Of a DNA stretch of 64,000 nucleotides, positions 26,028 through 37,930 are shown in pieces (positions within the stretch are counted from its first letter, which is position 1; the number at the start of each line of letters is the position of its first letter). Both the position numbers and the translations under genes were made by a program. The stretch covers positions 4,332,286-4,396,285 of the forward strand of contig CM067572.1 in assembly GCA_034336665.1 (NCBI GenBank). The letters run 5' to 3'. The notes beneath the pieces were generated by a model. The model did not search any database. It worked only from the letters and a program-made list of their open reading frames with translations, and was not told where the DNA came from. The DNA comes from Luscinia megarhynchos. Lineage: Eukaryota > Chordata > Aves > Passeriformes > Turdidae.

Positions 26028-26948
26028 CCGGGACTCGCCGCCCCGCACCGCCCTCCCGCAGGTAAGGACGCGGCGGCGCCGCGGGGAAGCGGGTGCCGGG
26101 GATGAGCCCCGCGGCTCCGCTGCGCTCCGAGCGCCGGGCAGCCGCGTCCCCCGCCCCGCGGCGCCTCTGCCGGTCCCGGCTCTTTTGTTCGGCGGCGGGA
26201 CGCGGCCGCACTCGGTGGAAAGTTTCTCTCGCCGCCCCGCCGGCTCCCCCCCGGCGCGGGGAGCGCCCGCGGGCGGGCGGGAGCGGCCGCGCTCGGGGCT
26301 GGCGGCGGGACGGGCGCTCCAGCACCGCCCGGCTGCCTGTCCCTGGGGGCGGCCGGCCCGGCCGCTGTCATCGCCGCCGCCCTCCCCGCCCGCTGCGGCT
26401 CCCGGAGGAGACGTGCGGGAGCGGTCGGCGCTGGCGGGGGCCGCGGGCACCGCGGGAGTGTGCGGGGCTCCTGCCCGCGGCGCCCCCCGAGCCGCGCCCC
26501 GCTCCGCAGCCCCGCCGCCCGGCCGGCGTGCGGGCAGGTGGAGGAACCGGGGGCTTCTCCGCCGCCAGAACGTCGGGATCCAGAGGGCATGCTGGAGAAG
26601 AAGCTGGAGAAAGGCACGACCGTCTTCTCCCGGCCGCGTCCTCCCCGCCCGGCTCCTGGCAGAGGCGGCTTGGGGAAGGAAAGCCCTGGAAACTTTATTT
26701 TTGCTTGCCAGACACCTTTTTAAAATGGCATGCGACCAGCAGACGGAGTGAAAAAAGAACAACTCTTTTTAAAAGCTTAACCTCTCTTAGGTTAAGACCA
26801 CAGCTGCATCTCCCCCTTCCCGGTTCTCAGAAATGTGCTATTTAAATAAGGTTTTGGCGGAGGTAGTGCGGCTTGGAGTTAAATGTAACGAACCGTTTAT
26901 CCCATCTATATTTGTAGAATAGGAGGCGCGGGGCAAGCCTGCCTCTCT

Positions 26949-27008
26949 CCATATTAGTAATTTTGTATTTCATTTGCATTTCTTTGTGTCCTTTTGAGTA
27001 TATAAAAG
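26949..27008 (+). promoter_or_regulatory. Possible TATA-type alternative promoter: CArG-like, octamer, TATA box
   Basis: Within 60 bases just downstream of the CpG island there is CCATATTAGT (one mismatch from an SRF CArG box) at 26949, a perfect octamer ATTTGCAT at 26972-26979, and GTATATAAAAG, a good TATA box, at about 26998-27008. All are on the + strand. The octamer-then-TATA spacing resembles compact regulated promoters. No downstream first exon with a confirmed donor is identified, so this is motif-level inference. Confidence 0.35.
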
Positions 27009-27021
27009 TTCTGGCCTTAAA

Positions 27022-27035
27022 GGGGTAGTTACCCC
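27022..27035. repeat. Perfect short inverted repeat
   Basis: GGGGTAGTTACCCC is a 6-bp perfect inverted repeat with a 2-bp centre, about 15 bases downstream of the TATA-like motif. It could be a dimeric binding site or chance. Confidence 0.5.
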
Positions 27036-30000
27036 ATCGGGGAGTGGGGGGAGCTGAGGTATGGAGAGGTCGGAGTTCCTTGTTGGCGGGATTTTAAATT
27101 TATTTTATTTAGGATTTTTTTTTATTTGCTATTTGAATTCCGTGCTGGATCTGTGAGAACAGGATTCACTCTCCCAATTACCTGTGCCCTAACCACAGCT
27201 GCTGCATCCCTTAACCGCTTACCCTGCAGAACACAGGGCTCACTACGTTCCTGAAAGGTGCCAAACCAGTCTAACTCGAGTTTAACAATGTGCTAGGTAA
27301 TGGCATTTCAAACTTCCACAGATTTTTTTTTTTTAAGCGCAGAACACTATTTCTCAACCTTTATTTGCAGCAGCAGAGCTTGCTTACAAAAGGTAGAGAG
27401 TGCCAGGCCTGGCAGTGCCTCAGTGCCTGTCCTGGTCTGGGTCTGCGCTTTGTTCTGAGGGGAGCGGCTGCTCTGGACACGGATGACACAATGTGTGCTT
27501 GGCTGCAAATCCCGATAAAGGCATGGCTTCCATGGGCCTCAGGAATGGCCAGGGGCTGTCTCCTGAGTGGAAGCATCTTGCTGCTCCGGCCCTGTCCCCC
27601 GCCGGCCTGGCCCACCTGGGGCCCGTGTGCCTTTCTCGGCGGTCGCAGAACACGCTGCCGGTGCTACCAGTAAGAAAATGATTCTTGGCCGTGTTCCCGG
27701 GGTCATTTCGGGTCTCGCACAGAAGCGGTCTGTTAGTGCTTTTCTCTTAATCTTCGGCACTTCTGTGGTTCCCTCTCGTTAGTTTCAAAGCAGTTGTGAT
27801 TTGTGGTTGTGTTGGGACCCTGCTGTGGCAGAAACGTCTGCTGCCCCAGAAGTATTGTGTATTGTTCTTCCCAGTTCAGGATCTTTTAGCTACTTTATGC
27901 TTTTAATGTAGCTCAGAGATGAGTCTGTGTGGAAGGTGATATATCACATTCTTATTTTTTAATTTATTTTTTTTTAAATTTTCTGCCTCAGGGACTCATC
28001 TGGTTTGGGTTTGAGGTCACTGCTGGGACAGCAATGAGAGAGTTTTTTCATACTGTTCGCCTATAGTTGGCCAAAGGATGAGAAATGAAGGTAGTTAGCA
28101 GCCAAAATAAGCTGATATTCTGCTATAGCCAAGAAGCTCAGAGCTGTAACTCCATGCTGCAAGTATTTTATCTTTAGTCCCAGAAAAGTTTGTAACTTCC
28201 AATCTGAAATGTGTTTATCCTGGCACTGTTTTTTCTACGTGTAGTATTTAGGGAACTGAAAGAAGTTTTTTCCATTGTACCTCTTTCTTTACGGAGAATT
28301 TGGGTTTTTTCCTCCTCATTTTATAGTTTCCTTTATGTCCTCTGAGAAAGAGAAGCAGTTAAGGGCAGTCAAACTTCTGCAGTTCATAAATCTGTGCAAG
28401 AAAATATATATAGACCATGCAGCAAATTTCTGCATGTGTGCGGTTGTATTCATGAATAATGAAGTAAGTATAATTGACTTTTTCCCTCAAAAATGTAGGT
28501 TGTCAGAACCAACATTTACAGTACGAATAAATGTTTTTAATGTGAGGATAAATGCCTGCTAAATACATGTAATTTAAATAGAAGGCCCAGAGCCTGAACA
28601 CACCTGAATCAAACAAATTACTCTCCACAGTGCTTTTCTCTTTGCTGTAGTCTGACTCTTCCATCCAAAGAAAATACATGAGGGAGATGGAGTGACTCCC
28701 AAACTTGGAGTTTGGGACACAGTGGGAGAGCATCCTATCGCTCCACCAAGGATGTGGTGTCAGGTTTAAAGTCTGGAAATAGCGTCCCAGTGCACTGGAA
28801 TTGTTTTGAGCAACGTGCCACAAGTTATCGAGATCCCATTTGTTTGCAGTAGCCTTTAGTGTGCAGCAAATAAAATAAATAGCAGAAGAAGCCAGCAGAG
28901 CCCTGTGTAAATCTCAGCTGTGCAAAATACTGGCGAGGCAGAGTTTCTCAAGCGTTGCCCAGAGGATTTGTGCCTCAGTGATTGTCTCTGCACTGCTGAG
29001 TGCTGCAGGGTCCTTTGGAAACAGCGGTATCAAAGCTCGTGTTGTTTACGGCCAAGGTTTAGTGTCCCTGTGTGATCTGTCCCTGGAGATGGAAGGTATG
29101 TGGGAAGAGGGAAGTTCTTCAAACAAGGCAGTGGAAATAGGAGCCGCTGGATACACAGCGGTGAAAAGCCATCTACAGGCAGGAATGCTGGTGTGGCAGC
29201 GAGCAGATAACTCCAAACAGCTTCCAGTGGGGACGTGGTGGTTGGCGTTTTTATCAGTTTATTCTAAGCACCTCTTTGCAAAATTGAAGTTGGAAGTCTG
29301 CTCGCTGTTGGATTCCAGACAGCCAGGGGAAAAAAAAACCGGCACAAACTAATTAAATGTGATTTATCATGGAATTTGCAACAGTGTTGGAGAGATGAGT
29401 TGCCTTTCAGAAATGCTGCTGTAGATGTTAAATCTGTGCTTTGCTCTGGATGAAAAATGATGGTGCTGTTGAGCAAGTACACAAGGAAAACATCGTCTGT
29501 GTTAAAGTCTGTTCTTGAGCAGGAATATTCCCTGGAGGTTCCAGGTAGTGCAGCTTTGAGCAAATCTTTGTGGTGCCTTTAATTGGGAAAAGGATGGGTT
29601 TCTTTGAGCTTAGAGGCTAAAATGTAGGGTTTCTCCAGTGACATGCTTTCTGTGTTTCATCTGAGGAATCCTTTGTTTACAAGTAAATTGTGGTGGTTGT
29701 TAGCAGATAACAGACAAAAAGCCAACAGCATAGGAAACATTCTCTATTTGTTTTTCTAGTGGTGACAGTTTATGTTGGTGATATATACTGGAAATTGGCA
29801 TGTGGGTACTCTGCTTAGTAAACTGCAACTATGTATAGTGTTTTGTAATATGAAGCAACAAACAATTCTTAAGTAATTAAATGTATATTTTATAGTTTCT
29901 TTTTGAGAGGACAAAACTGATGTGTGGCATTTGCTTGTTCTGGCATCTGCTCCTCATTCTAGAAGGTGCTCAGTGCATTGACAAGATGGATTCAGAACAG

Positions 30001-33000
30001 GAATATCTGCTATTGTGTTTTGGTTTGTTTTATTTGTTAGATTTAGAAGAACTGAAAGCTAACACTTAAATTGTCTGGTGATGAAGGTGATAAGCCTGTC
30101 TGATTTTTCTGTGTTGAGTTAGTGTATGGCAATTCTGTGGCAGCAATGCAAATACCTTAAAACATGCTTTACATCCTGGTCTCTTATTGCCTTATACATA
30201 ATTATGGACATTTCTATTATTAGGTCCTTTCAAAGGACTCTAATAATAGAATGTATGCATGTATTTAAACATCTACTGCATGCTTCCAGGAATGTTTCAT
30301 ATGGAATACTTTGAAAAGAGTGGAATTCCTTTCAAGAGATTAATAAAAACTTCAATAAACAACAGTTTTAGATGACCCTTGCCACCCCCAGAGATGCTTG
30401 GGATGCTGTGGGCAGATTTCCCCATGCTTTTAGTCTAAACTGGCAAAATCAATCTGCACTGCTTAGTTGCAGGTTGTCTGGGCCTCTGTGCAGCTGTGTC
30501 AATTTTACATGGTTGCCCCTTGTTTTCCAGTCACCCACTAATAAAATGCCAGTGTTTCTAAACTAAATCCTAGTGTTGCCTTTTGCCCCAAATATTTCTA
30601 CACAATTCTTTAGTCAAGCCTAGAACTGTAGTGAAGTAAGATGGAGTGATTATTTTGGACCTTGATAGCAGAAACAGCGTGAAAGCAAAGAGTTGTCCTG
30701 ATTTGTTTCAGGATGACCTTACCAGTTTCCTTTAGTGTATGGTTGGTTAGCTGAAAGAATTCATTCCACTTTATAACTTGCCTTTGTTGTAGAAGTATGT
30801 CCCTATTCAATGGCAATTCACCTAAGCGACCTTATGCTTGCAGACACTTGAACTGATCTGGGTACATTACTCAATGTTACACATTGCTCTGCTCCTTATG
30901 TATTTATTGACGTGGAATAATGTAGCAGAGAAAAAAAAGGTGAAAGCTTTTGTGGATAATGAGAGCACTGGGTAGCTTTCTTTCTGGTTGCCTGTATTTT
31001 TTTGTGGACTCGTGATGCCAACTCACAGAAGGGAAAGAATTGCTTTCAGTGTCTTGTTACTAGCAAATGTATGGCAACTAGAAGCATCACTTCATTAGAA
31101 TGAATTAACAGAGTAGAAGAGACCCAGTGAGAACTGCAGAGCTTGTGGAATATATTGGGGTCTATCATTCCCAAATAGTAGCGTTTTTTTCTGTAACTTG
31201 TGATAGAAATGGGGAGTTTGAAAAGCAAAGGTGCAGCTTTGGCTTGAATGAATCCATGAAGGGTGTTTCTTTACTGGGGGACTCAGTATTTTCTCTTTCA
31301 TATAATGTTAAAGTATCAGGAATAATGGCTTAGGTTGAAGTGGAAAACATTCCTCCTTTTGTGGCAAGGTAAGGCAAGTTGGAATATACCATGTACATGA
31401 TTCTTCTAGATCTATTTGGACTGGATGCAAGTTTGGGACCTAGTTGCATACATGCTTGTGTCCTTCTGTCCTTATAGCAGGTGGTAATTGGTGTTTGGCT
31501 TTGAGGGATGTCTTTGGTTGGCTTGAACAGTTTTTATGTTGGTCTTGTTTTCACCAGTTCTTACTTCACTTTGCTTAGAGCATGCTTATGTCCTGTTCTT
31601 TTGTGCTGCTCTAGAGCTCTGAGGAAATGATTTTATAGCCTTGTTAAGAGATATATTTTTATTAACTATTTAAAATTGAAAAAAGGGTTAAAAATAAGCT
31701 ATAAGTTTTCCCCAAAACATGTTATTGTTCCCTTATTTTACAGTCCTGTATTGAGCTGTAGCTACCTTGGAAGCCACGACTTTTAAGGTGAGGAATTTGT
31801 TCCTACTTGGTTGCATTGTCTGAAGGATGGCAACACGTTTCTTGAGGGCTGATTTCCACTGAGTCATCCCCTGAGCAGGGCAGAGGGATGTTCAGCTGCT
31901 ATCACATCTTCTGCTTTGGCAGGTTAACTAGGAAATTTGTTTTCAAAGCCTTCCTTGGGGAGGAGAGAGCAACAAGTCTTCATTTTCGAATGCTGGAAAG
32001 TGTTAGAAGCTGTGGCAGCTCAAAGAAAAGCAAATGAAAGAAAACAACTGTTTTTTACTCTGTTTTTGTGGAATTGACTTCTGCTTTAGGGAGGTTTTTT
32101 GTTTGTTTTTTTTTAATTCCAAGGTCTGCTTTTCTCAGTGTCATGCTTGCCCATCTGTTCTTTGACATGCTTATTCATTAGCCACCCATGATTCTTGATT
32201 CTACAGTAGAATTTTCCTTCTAATTATCTCTATGATTTATATTCTGTTGGTTGCAAAGCTGTTAAAGGTGATCCTCAGCTATGCAGGGAGGTTTCTTCTG
32301 CTCCTGTGCTCCAGCCTGGGGGCTTGGGGTGCAACAATTGGTCACAGGAGTAGTGTCCCTCCTGAGCAACCCATCTGACAATTGTCTGGGGAACTGAGCA
32401 GCTAGAGACACAATCCTTAATTTGGCACAGTGTTTGCTCTTAGCTGGCTTTTCTTGAATGCCTCAGATGTGGGTGAGGGAGGGGCAGCAGATCTGTGTTT
32501 GTGGAACTCTGCATTCCCTTCTGTCCTCCTCCCTTTGACTTCATGCTCTTGCTCATGCCCTGGCTGTGATGTGTGGTCTTGGCGTGACTAAAAGTGCAGG
32601 CATGTGGACCTGAGGCTGCTGGGTGGGAGGAACGTGTCCACCCACATGTGCAGTGGGGTGTGCCCAGCAGTGCAGCCCAGCTGGCTGTGTCTTGGCCCCA
32701 AGGTGGGTACAAATGACCCAGGAAGGCTGTGGGATGTGGGATGTGGTCCTCACGTGCTTCAGAAGAGCTGAAGGACCACAGGTGCTGCTCCTTGGATCAT
32801 AGTTGAGGCCTAGTCAATGATACAGGTCCCAGCCAGCTGTATAAGGAAGAAAAATGGGTCAGAAGTTTCCTGGCTTGGTTGGGAAGGATCTCCTTATGAG
32901 GAAGGAAATGACAGATTGGTGGTATGGTGAAGTGGCTTCGAGTTTTATGGCAGTGTTGGAAGGAGTTAAACTGCACATGGTTGTGGAGAGCTTAGGACCC

Positions 33001-34160
33001 AGAAGCAGGGTGAGCTGCACAAAGTTGGTGGTCTTAAGGAAAAGAGAAAGGGGTGACAAAAAATAAATCTAAATTCAGTATAAATAATAGTTAAGTGGTG
33101 CTTCATGATATGTGTTAATGTCTGAACATGTACATGTGTTGTCTCCTCTTAAATGAGTGACCTGATGTGGCTTGGAGGAGCAGAGAAGATGTCACAGTGT
33201 CCCAAGTAATCCCCTGTAGGAATTGTGGTGTGAAACAACACTTAAGAGTCTGGATCAGTTCAAAATGACTCTATAGCCAAAAGACTGACCCCTGCTCTTT
33301 GTGCACTGTGACCCTGCAGGCTGTCAGCTCTGCTCTGAGGAGTTCAACCTCCTTTTGTACTTGTAGGAAATGTATGTTGGATGTTTTGAGGATAAAGGGT
33401 TAATTTTATGGCATTTCAGGGTATAAGTTCATATGTTCATAAGTCAGTTTGTTTGACAGTCAATTTCTCACTGTTCTCTAGTCAGAAGTTTGTTATTTAG
33501 GCTGCTGTAGATACTTTCCTGGTCTCTGATAATGCTGATAAAACAATAAGCAGAAGTGAAGCCTGGTTTGCTGATAACTTCTGTGTTCTGCTTGCACTCA
33601 AGCAGGTAGGTAGTTCATTCCCACGGTGTCTCCTTATGTAACTTTCTATTTGTGTGTTTCCTTTTGGTTTCTTTGTTATAAAACTAAATTACAGTTTAGT
33701 TCAGCAGGACCTCAAAACAACCGAAATCAACAAACAGAAACCTTAAAGTACCAAATACAAATGATCTTGTATTTCCACTGTGGTTGACTTAGATGTTGGT
33801 GAGGTAATAATGTTATGTTCAGAAGTAAGAAATATCCTGTGGATTTCACCAGAGACCTAGATAATGTCCTGTTGGATGACTGTTGTGGAGCACTGGGCAG
33901 CACTCAGCTGTTCCTACCATGCCAGGAGGTTAAAATGCCATAAATAGGAAGCAGCATAAGGTTCATTGAGAATTTTAGTGCTAGATGGAGGTCTAGGGTC
34001 ACACTCTTACTTGGAATTGAACATGCAGGTTTCATTATTCTTAGCTGACCATAACCAATGCACAAGAAATCTTATGGCTAAAGAGGAATTCTGAGATTTT
34101 TCCACAAAGCAAAAGTTTTGCAGAGTTTGACATAAAAGTGGAGAAAAGGGACTAAAAGGA
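27036..34160 (+). other. Intron 1, proximal part, no gene seen
   Basis: Immediately after the CpG island the sequence is mixed, with moderately GC-rich DNA and scattered CpG near 27400-27780. Open frames there (up to 127 codons) overlap on both strands and match nothing I know. From about 27.9 kb the sequence becomes AT-rich and T/G-skewed. I see no repeats of recognisable family until the CR1 fragment at 34161. Confidence 0.6.
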
Positions 34161-34326
34161 TAGATTTAGCTTAGATACTAGGAAGAAAGTTTTTTACTGT
34201 CAGGGTGGTCACACATTGCCCAGAGAAGCTGTGGCTGCCCCTGGATCACTGGAAGTGTTCAAGGGGGTTGGAACTATATGGTCTTCATGGTACCTTTCAA
34301 CCCAGACCATTTCATGAATCTATGAT
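34161..34326 (+). mobile_element. CR1 LINE fragment with internal deletion
   Basis: The text follows the CR1 3' region: GATTTAGCTTAGATACTAGG, GAAGAAAGTTTTTTACTGTC, AGGGTGGTCACACATTG, CCCAGAGAAGCTGTGGCTGC, CTGGAAGTGTTCAAGG, then GGGGTTGGAACTATATGG and a tail ending AATCTATGAT. Compared with the usual CR1 order, the stretch between GTGTTCAAG and GGGGTTGGAAC (about 60 bases) is missing. Orientation is +, sense relative to FNDC3B. Confidence 0.9.
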
Positions 34327-35530
34327 CTGAGCCTTAATCCTTGTTTCTTGTGTGTCAGCTGGTGGTGAAATTAACTTGTTTCATTCTGCTCCGCACATGT
34401 TTATTTTTGCAACTCCATATGCTGCTCTAACAGATCTTTATTATTGCTTGTTAAGTTCAGCAGCGCTTTTAGTGACTGCACAAAACATAAACATCCTCTG
34501 TGACTTCGTTAGACACAGTGCAAACTTTTTGTTGACTTGAGGGCTGTTCCTTGGGTCAGTGAGCACTGCAAGCAGCAGTCAGGGCACTGTACGCCCACAA
34601 CTGGATATGAGAAACAGGAATTGTCTTGTTACCTAATTTAAGTGTCTTCTCTCTTCAAGCTCTCGTGTGTGTGGTGTTTTATCTTTACCCTTTCCCCTCT
34701 CAGTTAACAGGGCTGGACGTGCTTGTCCAGCTGTTCCAGCTGCTTGCTCAGTGGGCAGGAAATGGTGATGTGGTGGAAATTAGGCAATTCTGCCGAGTGC
34801 TACCAAAAGGATCTCTGATCTCTTCCACAGCAGCCACTTCTGGACAAAACGTAAGAATCTAGTCATTCAGATACTTCTGTAACCACAATCTGTGTAAGGA
34901 ACAAGGTGGCTACACTTGAATTTTTATGCACCTCTGAATAGGTTTTTTCAGTGGATGTGTGAGAGCTGCTGTGTTAGTGTAAAGGCAGTGTTTGTGGATC
35001 TCGAACTCTGAAGTTAGGCATCAACGGTTTCACTTCCTTTGGGCATTTTGTCATCATGCAGTCAAACAGGATGATATTATGCTCTAAAATGTTGCTGCAA
35101 AAAGTTTTTTCAGTTTCTCAGGCCTTCTAAACTATTCCAGTCCTGCCCTTGCTAGCACATCTGAGTCCTTTCTGATCTTAGTAAATCCTTATTTCTCTAT
35201 TCCCTTTTTTGCTGGATTTTTCTAGATTACAGTGTATTGATTTCAGTGTAGCCTCAGTTGTTGGGTTAGTGCAAGGGGAGGAAGGTGAGTGAGAATTGGG
35301 ATGAGGAAAATATAGATATGTGAAGACATGGAAAAATAGCACTGGCTGGGTCAGTTTGCAAGTAGACCAAGCGCATTATTATTATTTGCCCTGCTATAAT
35401 TGAAGGTTCTGTGATGTTCTCTCACGGTGAGATGCAATGATGCAATCTTACGTGGCTGGGCACTTGGGCAGTGCTGGCAGCACCCTGGAGCAGATGGGGT
35501 CCAGGCTGGCTGGCAGCAGTGAGGTGGTTG

Positions 35531-35740
35531 TGCTGCAGGGCTGTGGCAGGGCTGCCTGGGGACAGCTGTGCTGCAGCTGCAGGGCTGTGGCAGGGCTGCC
35601 TGGGGACAGCTGTGCTGTGGCAGGGCTGCCTCTGGGGACAGCTGGGCTGTGGCAGGGCTGCCTCTGGGGACAGTTGTGCTGCAGGGCTGTGGCAGGGCTG
35701 CCTGGGGACAGCTGGGCTGTGGCAGGGCTGCCTGGGGACG
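35531..35740 (+). repeat. GC-rich minisatellite, six copies of a ~30-bp unit
   Basis: A core reading CTGTGGCAGGGCTGCCT is repeated six times, starting at about 35541, 35585, 35615, 35647, 35687 and 35717. Units also carry GGGGACAGCTG, and some have an added CTGCAG linker, giving spacings of 30, 32, 40 and 44 bases. The + strand is G-rich. Overlapping repetitive open frames exist on both strands (about 100-190 codons), explained by the tandem structure. The array is followed by a short CpG-rich unique stretch to about 35800. Confidence 0.92.
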
Positions 35741-36719
35741 CGGCGCTGCTCTGGCTGCGTGTGAGCGACGTGGCAGCGGCAGCGCTGTCCTTTCGCTCGG
35801 GAGGGAAAAGCAAAGCCTTGGCCTGCTGCCTGGACTAACCTCACATGTACTGGGGTTAGAAAGTGTATGGGGATGGCAGATTGGATCTGTCAGCTTCCCT
35901 CCGCTTCTGTCCTCAGAAGAGTTATTTTCCATTAGTTATGGATATGTACCTTTTTTTTTCCTGGAGTGTTCTGGCTCTGTGGGGTGAATGAGGTGTAGCT
36001 GTGGTCTGCTGGTTCCCTGAAGGGTTCCCCCAGGATGGCTGCCTGGGCAGGGGTGCAGTGAGGTCCTGCCTGTGCTCCCTGCCAGGACTGTTCCTCCTCC
36101 TGCTCCTATTGCCTGGCAAGTGCAAGACAATTTGAGGGAGCTGTATGCATTCTGTAGATGATGCAAATGAAGAAAACTTTTCCTTAAAAATTTTGAAGAA
36201 GATTTGACTGGTTCTTCAGAGAGTATTTTGTGTTGGCTACATGTTGTATAAAATATCACTGAGTATTTCTGCATATCCCTGTTTTTCTCAGAAAGTGTTT
36301 TGCAATATTCGGCTTGTGCATTTATGAAAGGATTTGGCAGATGGGGAGGGGAAGCAACAACTCTTCTGTCATCATACACAAAATACACAGTTGGAAGGAA
36401 GAAACAGATAAATACCATTTTTATCTATTCTAGTATGTTAGACAAAGATTTTCTTTGTTTTTCTGCCAACATCAGCTCTCCCTGACCTCTGTGATCAATA
36501 TTAGCAGTGAAGTTTCTTCAAGCAGATATGGAGACTGTTGTGCAGCTGCTCAACCAGAGTGTGAACGTGGTCTGAAGTGGTTATACAGCCGTGAAGAAAG
36601 GTACCCACCCAAGGGGGGAATCTTATTTTGCTTTTAATAGAGATGGGAAGGGAGATTAACACTATTTTGCAAGTCCTTCTGGGATTTGTTTTGGAAAGTG
36701 TATGCATTCTGATCACCTA

Positions 36720-37930
36720 TGTTAGTGAAAGATGGGTAAATTTGAAGTGGTAGAATTACAGGCAAGGGTTACAAGCATGACTGGAAGTGTGGAAAGCCCT
36801 TCTCGTAAGATGAGATGGAGAAATATTTACAGGAAAGAAGTTCCAATGAACCTTACTATCTCTAAATCCATCAGAGAGGTAAACACTGAAGGTGTACAGG
36901 ACTGTTTGAGCCAAAAGCCAGTGCTGGCAGATGATTGTGTGGATGTAAGATGTCAATAAATAGAAACTTCTTTAGAATTTGATCAAGCAGCTTAGTCCAA
37001 ACCAAGCCCAGCTATCTAAACAGGAGCCAACTTAATGGCATGCAGAAAGACCTAAGCAGTAATGTACAGGGCTTAATGCAAGGCTATTAAAGAATATGTG
37101 ACTGTGATATTCCCATATGTGAATAAGGAGTGTACAAGATGGATTTCAAGGAGGTGGGAGAACAGAGTACCTGGAATATAGTCTGAGGAAAGTACTGCGG
37201 GCATTCATTGCAGCTGCAAAATTTACAAAACTATCCTTACTTTTTGGTGAACTAGCATTCAACTTCAACTGGCAACTTTTTTCAAGTCACCTGAAGTTAT
37301 GCATGTGCAGAACTGTACAATACTAGTGGTGCAACTCCAGTATGGCTGCAATCCTGGTGAAATTTCATTTTCAGGTACTGTTACTTTTCTCGGTAGAAGG
37401 TAACATAGTTCCAGGGAAAGGAGATGGGCAGCTTTCAAAGAGCTTTGAACATCAGGTCAAACAATAAAGGAGTTTTCCAAAAGTGGTGGATCACTTATCA
37501 AAGTGGAGAGGTTTGTATCCAAAACTTTCCCAATGGTAATCTCTAGGAAAGAGTATGTTAATTCTTGATAATCACAGGCTTCAAAGCAAAATCAGAATGC
37601 AAGATAAACTTTTGTTTACACTTTGTCTTAGGAGAAAAAAAGGGTAACAGTCAGGCTTACACAAATGTGAATTTAAATATTTAAAAATCAAAGTGTCTGA
37701 ATTTGTTTGCTGATAGAAGATGGAAGCGATACTGAAATACAAGGTAAAAGTTTTTTAAAGTGTGAAATCAGTGAACAAATCTGCAATGCCAAAGTAGAAA
37801 TACTTTCAGTGATAAGGAAAGGAAAATTTAAATTTAGTCATCTGCAACTTCAGAAGTGACTGTAAAACCAGCAAATTGCTAGTTTTGCTGGCTCCAGGAC
37901 TCTGGAAAAGGAAAAAAAGTCATCATGTAG
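36720..37930. other. A-rich block with reversed strand composition
   Basis: Across about 1.2 kb the + strand is A/G-rich, in contrast to the T/G-rich intron around it. One counted line (37741-37800) has A27 T15 G12 C6. No reading frame is open across it and no terminal repeats were found by eye. It could be an old minus-strand insertion or an unrelated compositional fluctuation. Confidence 0.3.

Larger units (their letters stand above)
25900..26061 (+). other. FNDC3B: Probable FNDC3B exon 1 (5' untranslated)
   Basis: The 3' boundary is a near-perfect donor, CCCGCAG followed by GTAAGG at 26062. The 5' boundary is not visible and 25900 is a placeholder, just downstream of the GC-box cluster. 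In mammals FNDC3B has a non-coding first exon in a CpG island and starts translation in the next exon (established), which fits the exon at 62731-62869. The segment contains two short upstream ORFs. A weaker donor-like GCAGGTGGAG at about 26538 is a possible alternative exon end. Confidence 0.6.
25555..26700. promoter_or_regulatory. FNDC3B: CpG island: FNDC3B promoter region
   Basis: Over about 1.1 kb the sequence switches from AT-rich DNA to very high GC with dense CpG dinucleotides, then reverts sharply near 26700. No TATA box lies in the core, GC boxes are clustered, and a consensus splice donor sits at 26061/26062. This is the normal architecture of a broadly expressed vertebrate CpG-island promoter. 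The first coding exon of FNDC3B lies about 36.7 kb downstream on the + strand, with no other gene recognised between, so this is most simply the FNDC3B promoter. Long open frames on both strands here (up to 280 codons) reflect stop-codon depletion at high GC. Confidence 0.88.

Noticed and set aside
25920..26845. Overlapping ORFs of 197-280 codons on both strands in the CpG island
   Set aside because: Arg/Ala/Gly/Pro-rich translations are open in several frames at once, as expected from stop-codon scarcity at very high GC. They lack recognisable domains and run across the probable splice donor.
35351..35987. Repetitive ORFs of about 100-190 codons on both strands
   Set aside because: They are produced by the GC-rich minisatellite. 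The units are 30-44 bases, so frames stay open by chance and translations differ only by repeat phase.
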